Made by a program: the position numbers and the translations under genes | The notes under the pieces: generated by a model | The model's database searches: none | Told to the model about the DNA's origin: nothing | Seen by the model: the letters and a program-made list of their open reading frames with translations, nothing else | Shown here: positions 35,075 to 46,623 of the stretch, in pieces | How the letters are laid out: every line of letters begins with the position of its first letter | How positions within the stretch are numbered: position 1 is the first letter of the stretch | Assembly: GCF_002443255.2 (NCBI RefSeq) | Contig: NW_019211455.1 | Span: 8,155,959-8,219,958, forward strand | Direction: 5' to 3' | Source: Varroa destructor | Lineage: Eukaryota > Arthropoda > Arachnida > Mesostigmata > Varroidae | Length of the DNA stretch: 64,000 nt

Positions 35075-35098
35075 GTTTCTGTGGTGTAGTGGTTATCA
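35075..35098 (+). pseudogene. tRNA-Val 5' fragment, 24 nt, at a fold-back junction
   Basis: gtttctgtggtg and the D arm are normal up to gttatca, then the strand switches: the next bases are the reverse of a tRNA-Val 5' end (35099-35108). Confidence 0.85.
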
Positions 35099-35108
35099 CC
35101 ACAGAAAC
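35099..35108 (-). pseudogene. tRNA-Val first 10 nt, severed from 30046-30108
   Basis: Reads GTTTCTGTGG on the minus strand, exactly the bases missing from the gene at the gap (10 + 63 = 73). Joined naturally in copy 2 at 60510-60582. Confidence 0.85.
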
Positions 35109-35201
35109 AACTGGCGTTTTAACACAAAATCAATCCTCAAACGACAAATCGACAGTAACGTCTGCATTTGCCTTGATTATACACATTACTGTAGAAATTT
35201 G

Positions 35202-35274
35202 TGTTTCGCCCAGAGCTCGAATTTGGGACCTTCCGCGTGTTAGGCGGATATGGTAACCACTACACCGCAGAAAC
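35202..35274 (-). pseudogene. Chimeric tRNA-Val(AAC) at a duplication junction
   Basis: The 3' half and downstream spacer match the gene at 30667-30739 (cgcccagagctcgaattt). The 5' half and upstream spacer match 31602-31673 (gcggatatggtaaccac and an accgcag end). This is the expected product of unequal exchange between those two genes. The acceptor stem is mismatched. Confidence 0.75.
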
Positions 35275-35368
35275 AACGGAGGTTGTGACACAAAATCAAT
35301 CCTCAAATGAAGCATTAAAATAGACATTAATGTCCACATTTGCCTCGATTGTAGACAAAAGAAATTTA

Positions 35369-35441
35369 CGTTTCTGCCAGATCTCGAATCTGCGAACTTC
35401 CGCGTGTGAGGCGGATGTGATAACCATTACACCACAGAAAC
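35369..35441 (-). tRNA. tRNA-Val(CAC), near intact
   Basis: Counterpart of 31435-31507. Acceptor and anticodon stems are perfect, with one T-stem mismatch and discriminator G. Confidence 0.65.
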
Positions 35442-35523
35442 TGCGACGGTAGCAACTCACAGCCCTAAAGTAAAATGTTGGCAGTAATGTCCGCATTTGG
35501 CTCAATAGTAGGCAAAAAGTAAT

Positions 35524-35598
35524 TGTTTCTGGTGGAGCTCGCATCTGGGACCTTCTGCGTGTTACGCGGATGTGATAGCCACTACACCACACAGAAAC
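35524..35598 (-). pseudogene. Degenerate tRNA-Val(AAC)
   Basis: 75 nt with two extra bases after the acceptor. Counterpart of 31280-31352. Confidence 0.65.
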
Positions 35599-35676
35599 AC
35601 CTATAATTTTGCCTCAAAATCAATCCTCAAACGAAACATCGAATGTCCGCATTTTACTCCACCGTAGATAAAACTG

Positions 35677-35749
35677 TGTTTCTCTAAAGGCTCGAACTTT
35701 CGACTTACTGCGTTGAAGGTGGGTGTGATAGCCACTACACCACAGAAAC
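35677..35749 (-). pseudogene. Strongly degenerate tRNA-Val
   Basis: Counterpart of 31127-31199. Confidence 0.65.
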
Positions 35750-35813
35750 GTTGATAAATAAGACACTGGCGGTATTATCCGCATTTGGCTCGACCGCCGA
35801 GGAAAGAAACTTG

Positions 35814-35886
35814 TGTTTATTCTAGAACTCGAATCTTGGACCTTCCGCGTGTGAGGTCGATGTGATAACCACTACACCAGGGAAAC
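35814..35886 (-). pseudogene. Degenerate tRNA-Val(CAC)
   Basis: Counterpart of 30990-31062, with the A box changed to cctggtgtag. Confidence 0.66.
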
Positions 35887-35970
35887 AATGATGGTGTGGA
35901 CTCACAACACTAAAATGAAATATTGACAGTAATGTCCACATTTGCCTCGACTGTAGACAAAAGATATTTG

Positions 35971-36043
35971 TGTTTCTGCCAGGGCTCGAACCTGGGACCT
36001 TCCGCGTGTTAGGCGGATGTGATAGCCACTACACCACAGAAAC
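35971..36043 (-). tRNA. tRNA-Val(AAC)
   Basis: Identical to 30833-30905 on the opposite strand, despite diverged neighbours. T-run terminator downstream. Confidence 0.96.
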
Positions 36044-36136
36044 AACTGGCTTTTTAACACATAATCAATCCTCAAACGACAAATCGACAGTAACGTCTGC
36101 ATTTGCCTTGATTGTATACATTACTGTAGAAATTTG

Positions 36137-36209
36137 TGTTTCGGCCAGAACTCGAATTTGGGACCTTCCGCGTGTTTGGCGGATGTGATAACCTTTACAC
36201 CACAGAAAC
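36137..36209 (-). pseudogene. Degenerate tRNA-Val(AAC), lacks U33
   Basis: Counterpart of 30667-30739 with the same CAAACAC loop. Confidence 0.68.
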
Positions 36210-36293
36210 TATAATGATCGTGACTCACATCCCTAAAGTGAAATAGTGGCAGTGATGTCCGCATTTGCCCTGATTTTAGACAATAGATATTTG

Positions 36294-36365
36294 CGCTTCT
36301 GGTAGAGTTCGAATCTGGGATCTTCCGCATCTGAGGCGGATGTGATACCACTACACCACAGAAAC
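36294..36365 (-). pseudogene. tRNA-Val-derived gene with CAG anticodon
   Basis: Counterpart of 30511-30582. Anticodon loop CTCAGAT in a perfect stem, T stem weak. Confidence 0.7.
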
Positions 36366-36453
36366 ACCTGGTGTTTTGCCAGAAGATCAATCCTCGAATG
36401 ATACATCGACATTAATGTCCGCGTTTGCCTTGATTGTAGATAAAAGAAATATG

Positions 36454-36526
36454 TGTTTCTGCCATAGCTCGAATCTGGGATCTTCGTCGTGTGACCCGGA
36501 TGTGATAACCACTACACCACAGAAAC
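36454..36526 (-). pseudogene. Degenerate tRNA-Val(CAC)
   Basis: Counterpart of 30350-30422 with the same broken anticodon stem. Confidence 0.68.
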
Positions 36527-36612
36527 AACTGCGGTTGTGATACGAAATTAATCGTCAAATGAAAAATCAACATTAATGTCCGCATTTGCCTCTGTTTGTA
36601 GGCAAGAGAAAT

Positions 36613-36685
36613 CGTTTCTGCCAGAGCCCGAATCTGGAACTTTCCGCGTGTTAGGTGGATGTGATTACCACTACACCACGGAAAC
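36613..36685 (-). pseudogene. Degenerate tRNA-Val(AAC)
   Basis: Positional counterpart of 30192-30264 but with loop CTAACAC in place of CTTACAA. One anticodon-stem mismatch, discriminator G. Confidence 0.62.
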
Positions 36686-36768
36686 AATGATGGCGTAGAC
36701 TCACAGCCCTAAAATGAAATACTGACAGTAATGTCCGCACTCGCCTCGATTGTAGACAAAAGAATTTG

Positions 36769-36841
36769 TGTTTCTGCCAGGGCTCGAACCTGGGACCTTC
36801 CGCGTGTTAGGCGGATGTGATAGCCACTACACCACAGAAAC
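36769..36841 (-). tRNA. tRNA-Val(AAC)
   Basis: Identical to 30833-30905. Counterpart of the split gene at 30046. Confidence 0.96.
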
Positions 36842-36927
36842 AACTGGCGTTCTAACTCAAAATCAATCCTCAAACGACAAATCGACAGTAATGTCTGCAT
36901 TTGCTTCGATTGTAAACAGGAAAATTG

Positions 36928-37000
36928 TGTTTCTACCAGGGCTCGAACCTGGGACCTTCCGCGTGTAAGGCGGATGTGATAGCCAGTACACCACAGAAAC
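36928..37000 (-). tRNA. tRNA-Val(TAC)
   Basis: Anticodon loop CTTACAC in a perfect stem, and the T arm and B box are perfect. One D-loop change (TGTACTGG) and a G-U at the last acceptor pair. Reads GUA codons. Confidence 0.82.
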
Positions 37001-37087
37001 AACTGGCGTTCTAACTCAAAATCAATCCTCAAACGACAATCGACAGTAATGTCTGCATTTGCTTGAATTGTAAACCCAAAAAATTGA

Positions 37088-37160
37088 TGTTTCTGCCAGA
37101 GCTCGAATCTATGACCTTCCGCGTGTAATTCGCATGTGATAATGACTGCACCACACAAAC
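37088..37160 (-). pseudogene. Degenerate tRNA-Val(TAC)
   Basis: Loop ATTACAC with stem mismatches and an eroded A box. Last unit of the dense array. Confidence 0.65.
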
Positions 37161-37746
37161 AATGATAGTCGAGACTCACAGCCCTAAGAGGAAATATTGA
37201 CAGTAACGTCCGCATTTGTCTCGACGGTGGACGAAAGTTATTTGTCATTGTGTCGTGTTTTTTGTGAATAGAGGTAATTCGAACTCCGGCGTACTGTTCC
37301 AATTATTTATTGAGTAACGATATATCATCGTGTGCATCGATAATACGACCTATTACTAACTACAGATACTACTAAACCATGATAATAGCATTTCGAGATT
37401 TAGCTTTTATTACCAGTGTTTTTTTCCATTGAATTCAAGTTAACTGTTTTACGTAATGCAGCTATAGCATTGTAGAAAAACCGGTTCTATGCACAAAAGA
37501 GCTAAGCTGCTGAGCCACCTGGAACCTTTTCTACAATCTTAAAGCTACTGAAGCGCAAGGCTCAACATGTCCATTTAGCAGCTGCTATGTCCTCTGCTCG
37601 TACTCTGAGCAGATTTGGTAACATCTGCGACATGGTGCTTATCAGTCTAAGGCCACTTTGATTTATATCCAACACTGAAATTTTTAAATGTAACCTATTG
37701 AATATTTAAATCCATTCATTGCAATTTTAGGTAAAATTTAAAAACT
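37161..37746. other. Non-coding DNA inside block D
   Basis: The start is an array spacer, then AT-rich unique sequence with no gene seen. Confidence 0.6.
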
Positions 37747-37819
37747 GCTGGTTCTGCAGGGAAAACACTATGCTTGGACCTTTCGCGGCGGATGTAATGG
37801 CCACTATACCACATAGACA
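37747..37819 (-). pseudogene. tRNA-Val-like relic
   Basis: Only the D arm and part of the anticodon arm (ggcggatgtaatggccac) are recognisable. Confidence 0.5.
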
Positions 37820-37931
37820 TCTGATTCGACTACTGGCAGTACATCTGATGCGGCTAGTCGCAATTAGCCGTAAAGCTGCAGATTGATAAAAATATCCGTG
37901 CTGTGTCTCGATTGTACACAAAAGATATTCT

Positions 37932-38004
37932 TGTTTCTGCCAGGGCTCGAACCTGGGACCTTCCGCGTGTAAGGCGGATGTGATAACCACTACACCACAG
38001 AAAC
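37932..38004 (-). tRNA. tRNA-Val(TAC)
   Basis: Differs from the intact Val-AAC gene mainly in the anticodon loop (CTTACAC). All stems are perfect and the A and B boxes intact. It is the best UAC decoder in the window and sits apart from the dense array. Equivalent to 63406-63478. Confidence 0.95.
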
Positions 38005-38107
38005 CATGGTCATTCAAACCCACAATTAGCCCTAAACCACAATTAGCCATTAACTTTAACATCGATAATAATTTTTGCATGGTGTCAATTGAAGACAAAG
38101 AGTCATT

Positions 38108-38178
38108 GCTTCTACCATGCCTCAAACTTAGGACCTTCCAACGAAAAGCGGATGTGATGACCACTACACCACAAAAAC
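38108..38178 (-). pseudogene. tRNA-Val-like relic
   Basis: 71 nt. Acceptor and D arm recognisable, anticodon arm destroyed. Block D ends inside it at 38158; copy 2 is cut there. Confidence 0.6.
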
Positions 38179-38661
38179 TCTTGAGATCTATTCTCTTTTG
38201 TGTATTAAATCCGTATATATAAGACATGAATGGGTTATATTACGTTATTTCACCTGAAATTTTTTCCTGACAATTTTGCAGTGTATCCAAATTGTTGCAT
38301 CACGGTGCCTGTCATCAGTAGAGCATATGAGCTGTATTAACGAGTAACGGAATCACATAGTTTATATGTATTCGAAAGATATATTCCTTGAGGCCAAGCC
38401 TTATTATTGATAACAAAACTTCGCATGCGACCCGTAATTGCAGTGCAAAATTAATTTGCAAGTAATTTGTGATTGGCATATACAATTAACTAGGATTTGT
38501 TATAGTAGTTATAGCAGTTCCGATGTTTTTCTCCATGTGGGCTTTTCGTGAACATACCATAGAACATGGTATGAACGACAGGTCTGGAATTGGTTTCACA
38601 CTGTTAAAAACAAAAAAAATTTCCGTGGACCTTTTTACAACACAAAAACAAGCCCAAATTG

Positions 38662-38663
<2 letters not shown>

Positions 38664-38710
<47 letters not shown>
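38664..38710. repeat. Long AT dinucleotide microsatellite
   Basis: About 23 AT units, the longest in the window. Confidence 0.9.
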
Positions 38711-38713
<3 letters not shown>

Positions 38714-41700
38714 ATCAGTGGTGCAGTTAATTGGTTTGTAATAGCTAGGCGCATGGTCCCATTCAGTTCTAATATGTTAATTTAAAGCATAAGGTATCTT
38801 ATTCTACTTGATGATAAACAACTCAAAGCTAAAGAACAATATCACAAACATTGCTCGAAAATTAAATATTTTTCCTAATGATTACGGAAAGTTTGCGTTT
38901 GCTTGGCTTTTCACTGGCTTCATATATCCTGCATCTAACTAAAATACTTTGAACTCCTAGGAATAGCACACTGGATGCTATTATGAAATAGATGAAAAGT
39001 TCGTTTAGATTAGGGTGGTTGTACCATGCGAAAATTTCTCGAGCTGCTATTATGCGTTGTGGTTAGGGGTGGTACCTAAATCAATACAGCCGCATATGAT
39101 TAGAAGATAGTTAGTTTTTTTTTTAATTTTAACTTATTTATAGTTTAGCATAGCCCAGAATATTTTTCTGAACAAATACTTTCTAGTGTTAAATTGGCTT
39201 GTACCACACAACTAGGTGTTATTAACTAAGGAGAGATATAAGGACAGCACCTGAATCCATTAGATCAATTAAGGCGGCATGTTAATTTATTACTAGCATA
39301 CTAAAAGAAATTATTATTATATTAGCACGATAAGCGTAAACGTGATGGTTTCTTCAGTTTGCTCTTTTCGAAAGACGTCCAAAATCAGGTTTTGATAGTA
39401 ACGCATAATCTATTCTGTCCATCCGTCAGAAATAATTTCAGTTTTACCGAAGTTACCGTTTACTAACTATCAGATACTACTACAAAACCAAGCATGCACC
39501 TGTGAGTGACCATTGCTGGCATTCGCAATGATAATTTTTCTTGTGAATTAAACATTTTATAGTTTAACGTTTGGGCCAAGTTGCAAGATGCGTACAATGG
39601 TAATAGGAATACCATCAACTGGTTTGGATAACCGTGAGTGTAATAACAAGAGCAAATAATAATAACAACAGTAATAACAAGCACGTATTTCGATTCAGTT
39701 ATTTTTCAAGATTTAATCGTCGTATGTTCTCTATTCTCCCGTCAGTTACTGAGACGTGCCTGAGCCATTGGTGATGATGACGACGACACAAGGATTAACC
39801 CGTTGCAATTGTATATTATTACCAGATGGATGAGCTTGGGTACCCGATCGCTACAACTCTCATTGATGATCAAACGCTTCAAGAACGCTTATGTAGTTCA
39901 TCAGATTAGAACTAACAGCATCTGATTAGAAATCTATGAGGAGGATAACAATAACAATGAAGGGTTTGAATGAGCTATATTTAATATCAGTGAGGTTAAC
40001 TAAGTATTACATTCGAACGTTACTACCGTTGGATTTGCCTCAAGCTACTACTCAGCTCTAATTAGATAGACTATATAGGTTATTTTTTCTCGCTTTAGTT
40101 TACTTTATTATGTATGTAGTAATCAGGACGACATGGATAGATCATGCCTGCTTCTATACGAAACGAAACATGCCTGCCTTTAAATAAGATGGCCGCGCGC
40201 TTTTTTTTTTTTTTTTTATCATATGTATAGGTATTATATGATCAACATTTTTTAGGAATGACGCTGCAAAGAATAATGCTCATAGGTTAGAGAGCCGTAA
40301 CTAGAACATGAACATTACGGTAAGTTAGATCCAGAACATTTGTAGAAATGCTTTCTATAATACCAATATTTGTTACAAAATAGCTTTATAATAGAATTTA
40401 ATTTAAAATAGTCGCTAACAAACGATGATGGGATCCTTCCATTCAGTCATCGTTGTATCAAATAGCCCAAGTTTAGTTGCGCACCTTTCGGACAGATAGA
40501 TGACAGAATGCTTATGCAAACGGTAAGAAAGTAAGCGCACATCCCTGGACATGGATCAAAGAAGAATATATATAGGTTGAATATAGGGCGAATGCATCTC
40601 TGAACCAACGCTTGTTCAGCTATAAATCTCCGTACTTTTCTAACAATTTTTTCAAACACGACGTCATCAAATCCTACACTTTGTTGAACCCAACTATACC
40701 TACCTGCAGGCACAACTATTGAATCAGGTTAGAGTGGGCCTATTTAGATAAATTAGCAACACGAACTTGTTCGTCGTCGAAAATATTCTTCAATTTCTTT
40801 CCATTCTCAGAATATGCGTTGTTCAAGTTCTTTGTGTCCCGCGTTATTATTTTGGTATAACTTAATAATAGGAATGAACCAGTCTGCTTGGTCGCAATAC
40901 TCTGTGGTTCTACTAGGGGATGATACGCCATTCATTCCAAAAAGAAAACTGAAAAATTAATTAGAAATACCTTGTTACCTTTTTACTACTAGAGGAGAGG
41001 TACTAGAGGACCCGTTAACGTTGTCTGAAATATCGCTAAGTGTTCCAATGCACTCCTTGTTTATGACTTACGGGTAATAGTTCTAATGCTCATACGAATA
41101 TATTTAGCATTATTCGTATTACTATTAGTACTGTTTAGCCTTGTGCTCGCTCGTCACGTTTGGTAAGTACCAAGTAAGCGGAAATTGGCTACTCTAATGT
41201 TTTTTTGGTCTTTTCTCGTATGCAATTCTATTGCTATATACTCTCGGGATTGAAGGTCGAGTCGGCTCGTTAAAGAAGTTCGATTCTTTTCTGTACTTTC
41301 GGCGCACATTTCTTCGTGTCTTAGCCGTTTTCTACTAACTGTTTCATTGCATAACAAATCTTGACCTCCATGCCAAAGGCTACGCCGATACCACAATATC
41401 GTTGGCAGCTAAGGCTGCCCTGCCTGACGGAGTACGCCAGGTCGGGGAATCAGGATGCCAGGTCCCGAAATTTAGCCTGACGAATCAGAGTTCACCACTA
41501 GTTTAGCGGACCAGCAAGTGAGCGCTCAATCGGCCATATGACTTTACTAAGTAAGGCGATGCAGCCGTTGCTGAAAGAAAGCCGAAGGTCACTCTCATCC
41601 ATCGGAGATCCATTAGTGGCCCTTCTTAACACAGAGTTGCTTGTGTTAGCATGAATTGGTGTCGTTCAAGTCTTGTGAACGCTCAGCCAGTTTTCTTGCT

Positions 41701-44700
41701 GGCCTTTGTTGGCTTCTCGACTTTAGAGGTTCGTTTGCCCTTCAGGTTGTAGCGGACGGTGAAGAAGTTATCCTAACGGTGGGGTACGGGTGTCACTTGG
41801 TGCTGTAGAGCGCCCGTTGATTGAAGACCTCAAGCTATTTCTATGGCCTCATAGACCTCCAGGCTTCCAACCCGAACAGAAGCGCCGGACTCTCACCTCG
41901 TCCGGCTGCGTAGGGAAACGGCCATGTTATCTGCTGTTGACTGAGAACCTTACTATATAAAACGCTGAACAGAGAGAGAAAGGGGATCTTATAGCGATAA
42001 TACGCAAACTATTACTGCGTGGAAAAAATAAACGCAACACGATAAATCGAGGAACAATAGCACACAGCAACACCTAGACCACGCCAAGATAGGTTTTGCT
42101 AATGTTTGATCTATTTAAGACTGCAACAGACATGCAAACGTGGAGTAAAGAAGAAAGAAAAATTAAGCTTAGTTTCCGAGCAGAGCCAAGAAGCACTCGC
42201 ATGCGGGACGTAGGTACGCTATATAGCATCTGAAAGGCATGTTCAGTCATTGTAAACTATGTATAGGCTTTAGTTAGAATAGGCAGTTTGCTTGGAGGCT
42301 GGAAGTTAGAAAAAGCATAGTAGGCGCACACTCTGAAGCAATTACTGTCATGAAAATGCTGATTTATTGTAATTATGTTGACTACCAGGAGTAGATGTCA
42401 TTCAGCTGTCACAGCCGCAAAAAAATATTGAGGTATCGAGACTTTACCGTTTTTCCGCTATAGACTTATAGTAATACGAAAAATATGCCTCTACTATGTG
42501 TAACTCCGCCAATGAGATCCAGGTTAACATGCCATCAACGGAAGATGAATCTTTATGAATATCCGTCTATTTTTTCAATTTATCTAACGATTTCTTAAAA
42601 CTGTGGAGTCGGGTCTAAAGTATCGATATAATTTATTTTCATATGACCATATTCTAAAACAATACGTTTTGCATTATTTTTACTATTATTTGCAGTATTG
42701 CCACTTCTAAGAACGACTATAGAACATGAATATGCTCCACCTGAGTCTCGTTAAACTTTTATGGGCATCCGGCAGCTCCAGCACTAAACAAAACTAAATT
42801 TCTAGATAGTTCTAGAAACAATGAACTCATTATGGCGGAAAACAGTGTGTCGTTGTCGGAAGTTACGCGAAGATAAGAGCTTATTCAATCTAAGTTAGAT
42901 TGTTACCTCCCTTCATGTAGCTTCTAAAAAGAAATCAAGAAAAATTTCTATAAAACCGGAAGATTTTAATATAGGTTTAAATATAAAAGATTCAGAAGTT
43001 AATTAGATTGGCTAAAAAAACTTTTTTTTTTTTTTTTTTTATATACCTAAGTTATTTATACAGGATCTTTTAGATTTTTTTTTGCTTTATAAAGCGCCTC
43101 TTTTGGCCTGTTATTAGCCCAAAATGTCGTCCAGTTATATAGCATATTTAAGCGACACTTTGATTGATTTACAGCTACCAATACCGCCTCACCCACGATT
43201 ACTCCTAAAATATATTTACAAATTAAGGAAAAAACATTTAAGAAATAACTAAAGTTTAAACCCTTAACTGACGCCACACTAGCAGTGGATGGTAGTCATA
43301 TGGAACAGCCATGATCGTTAAAAAATATGCTTTTAGAATTTAGTTGAAATATAGACTTTTGTTTGGATACAGCTTTAAAATCAATCCGCAATAGAAATTT
43401 CGGATTCAGATGGAGTACCCTACGTAACGTTTTTTGTTATTCACGAGCATAAGATACCCTTTCAGTTGTCTGTTTGTAGAATTAATTGGTTAAGAGCATT
43501 GGGAGCTCCTAATAACCAAGTAGATACCCCTTAGTTTGATCGTCGATTTGCTTAAAAACTGCTATCGTCGAACAAATATTACCTCTTCGAGAATACAGTA
43601 CGTTGCACTTTATGTGTACTGCAGTTTTTAAAAGCGCAGCTTCTACGAAAGTTGACGTACGCAGATGCACCATTGTACGAAAATCCAACCAGTATCTCAT
43701 CCGAACGAGACGTCTCCATGTTATTTCCGCCAAATCGCTTGGAGCTGAACGTATTTTTAGATCTGTGTGTATAATCATACGTTAGGCTAACTCCCAGAGA
43801 GTTTGTAGACCGCTAACAAACCGACAGCAACATTTTGGCTATAGGTTCTAGTTGTGCGGATTCATGGGTCAGCAGAGATGACCCATTGTTCGACGAGGTT
43901 GGCAATGTAGACTCTACTGTCGGTTCCACTGGTTAGGTTGGTCTTTAGCGATGGGCTAATACCGAAGGGACGTTAGCTCGAACGGGAGGGAGATGAAGCT
44001 TTGTACGACTTTCTGCTCCAAGGTAATCCTGGCACACGGATTTTGGCCGCAGGCCGCTATGGCACCTTGTGACCTTCGCTTATCTTTTCGGAACAGTTCT
44101 TCCCTGACCTCTGAACCTCAGAAGACTGGCTGACCGGTCGACTAGCTGGGCCTTGAGAGAGCCCTTGGGTTTCCGCAGCTTGCTAGAGCGGACCGGAGTC
44201 CCGATGCCGTTTCGTCGTGTAGAATTGGAGAGAGAAATAGGAGAGGGACAAGTAGGGAATCCGACTGGAGGCGAAGAAAATTAAAGGCTGGTTAGTCTGA
44301 CGTTTGGCGACCAAAACCCATCTGGAGCGAGTCTTCGGAGTTGGAGTAGCGACCGACCTTCGCCGCCGACGCCTTCCAGCTATATCCCGCTCATTCGGGT
44401 TCGGCTGAAATGTACTTATCTCCAACCGTTTGGCTTGGTTTGCGGGCTGTCGTGGCACTCCAACGCGGCGTGGAGATTTGCTGACATACACAATTTGCAG
44501 GCACACGGAAATTTTTCAACAGCTCCGTGAAGAAATTGAACTGGCTGGCAGCGTGATTGGCAGGTTTTCGTGAATGAACACTGTTAGATATCAGTACACA
44601 AATGCTTATGGGATACGGTCTGCGAAGTAGGTGCCTTTAGCAAAGACTTAATGTAATAACTTTACCTCGGGAGGAATCGCTGCTGCTTAAAATCGCCTTA

Positions 44701-46588
44701 ACACAACTTTAGTAAAGGAAAGTAATAGAAATTAGAACGATAAATAAGCAACAACAATGAAGTCCTTCTACAAGATTCTTGTCGAGGATAGTTGCTATGG
44801 CAACGTGTACAACTGTCGAGTCTATCACGTTTTCTTTCTTTTTCGTACCTTTCCGCTTTTCATTTCTGGCCGTATCAACGAACTTTATAGCCGATATACT
44901 TTTAAAATTATTTTAATTCACACTAAAATGTTGTTTCGACACTCTTTTACCTTTGCTATCTGCATATTCTATACCCTTACTCAATTTAGAACGGGCTAGC
45001 TTTCTAAAGTGCGTTTTTTGCTTGAATTGTAGCAGGAGCAGGTTTTCTTTATGCTATTAAGTTACTGGACCGAACACCGCCCGCCCCACTAAGTTGCTAC
45101 TAACAATATTTGATTCTAGGTAATTTTGGTGACCAAAAAATCTTGGACAAAAGTTATATATTTAATATAAGTTACCCCGAAAGATAGAATATTAAAAATA
45201 TATTGCAAAGCAGAATTACCTTTTCACCTAATATTTCAAATCATTAATAAAGTTTGAAGTATGACTATATGGTTGTCATGTATTGAACATTATTCTATTT
45301 TCTGATATTACAACTCTTCGATATACACGTCCAGAGAATTCTGATCGCGCATGCTTAAAGGCGTCGATGTTTCTTAGATCTGTTATACCAATGCTAACTT
45401 TTATGACTGTTTCGAGTATCGCGTCCAGTACTACCTTAAGCAAATATTGCTTCAGACGATTAGCGACTTTTCCAACATTAGAAGAAGCTGCCCATATTCG
45501 GTTTCTAACCTAAGCCATTTCACGTATCTCTAAATCTAGTAAGCGAGCTCGTCACGACTGCATCCTCACGGAGACGCAATCTTACTACCCGACAATACTC
45601 CATACGCTTATACGGCAATTGTTGTCAATAGCAAAGCCATAAACCATGCTATATAAGTCGCTTTTGCCAGGTAGGAGATCGCGTTGTGAACTAAGAGGCT
45701 TCTGGAGCTTCACCTATGATTCACCCTTACGGTTGAACGTTTCGCAATTTGCATTTAAGTTGTTATACATGGCGGCCTTCGGTGAGTACAGAACCTAACT
45801 AGAGGGTAGGAACAGGAACATATTCGCAATGGCTCAATGAAGGTATTTCGCCACTAGTACATCATGCCATGCGTACACACGCAGCCTGAGTCGTGAAGGG
45901 GAGCAAATGCTGTTTTTTTCTAGCGTCTTTTATCTCAAGGTAGCCTCTAGACATCAACGGACGCGTTACCCGCCCTGGCCAAAGGACTGCGCAATCTTCG
46001 GGCTTCAATTCTCAACTAGCCACTGCCAGTCTCAGCTGAAAGCCAGCTAGAGTGTCCTTGCCAAGGATCAGAAAGAGGGACGCAACAATAATGGCTTATG
46101 CGAACTTTTTACGTCCAATAAAGACAAACTCTTGGACGTCCTACCAGCCCAGCCGTAAACTACACACGTTTTTGATACTAAATCTCGGCTGAATTTATGT
46201 GGCAGCAAACGTTGTCAAATCGTCAACGTGAGGAATCAGAAAAGCAAGGAAAACGCGAACTGATTGGGCCACAAATGAGCAATGCTTAGGTATTCGCCGA
46301 AGGTTTAGATCAGCGAATCTCCCCATGGCGACAATCATTCAGCATCAGATTTTTTTAGTACAAAGTTGCCCCTGTAGACTTGATAGAATTCGAGTTACTA
46401 CAGAGGTACTACTACAACTACTTTATTGTTCTACTTTATATAAACACTGCCTATTTCCTTAAGACACGCAAGCATCATAAAACCAGATAGTCATAGCTGT
46501 AGTTCATTATCTAAAGCTTCTTAATGGCCGGACTTTTATCCCGCTGAACGGTCGGCTGGTTGCTCGTCGCCTTGACCTTTTCTACCCC

Positions 46589-46623
46589 GTCTCTCTCTCT
46601 CTCTATCTCTCTCTCTCTCTCCC
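46589..46623. repeat. CT dinucleotide tract
   Basis: About 16 CT units with one TA interruption. Confidence 0.85.

Larger units (their letters stand above)
34393..35098 (+). repeat. tRNA-Val array block B, copy 1 (start repeated at 63633-64000)
   Basis: Continues block A naturally at 34392/34393. Its right edge at 35098 stops 24 nt into a tRNA-Val and abuts the 5' end of an oppositely oriented tRNA-Val. Confidence 0.9.
35099..38158 (-). repeat. tRNA-Val array block D, copy 1 (same as 60573-63632)
   Basis: 3060 bp repeated with constant offset 25474. Minus-strand tRNA-Val genes at 35.2-37.2 kb correspond one by one to those of 30046-31673, as an older diverged duplicate. A sparser tail reaches 38.18 kb. 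Confidence 0.95.

Noticed and set aside
28371..37300. CRISPR array or bacterial satellite
   Set aside because: The repeated elements are 73-74-nt tRNA genes with conserved spacers, not short repeats with unique spacers, and the context is metazoan.
36709..37302. 197-codon minus open frame (also 62183-62776)
   Set aside because: It is tRNA-Val sequence and spacers read as protein. The recurrent peptides (WCSGYHIRLTRGRSQVRAL, and FLPGLEPGTFRV in other frames) are the tRNA gene itself in different frames.
44183..44506. Arg-rich 107-codon minus frame
   Set aside because: Low-complexity Arg run from a GC-rich island, with no supporting signals.
44757..44999. 80-codon frame starting with ATG, possibly a small secreted or membrane protein
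   Set aside because: The N-terminus is not a signal peptide, hydrophobicity is diffuse, and chance is likely at this AT content.
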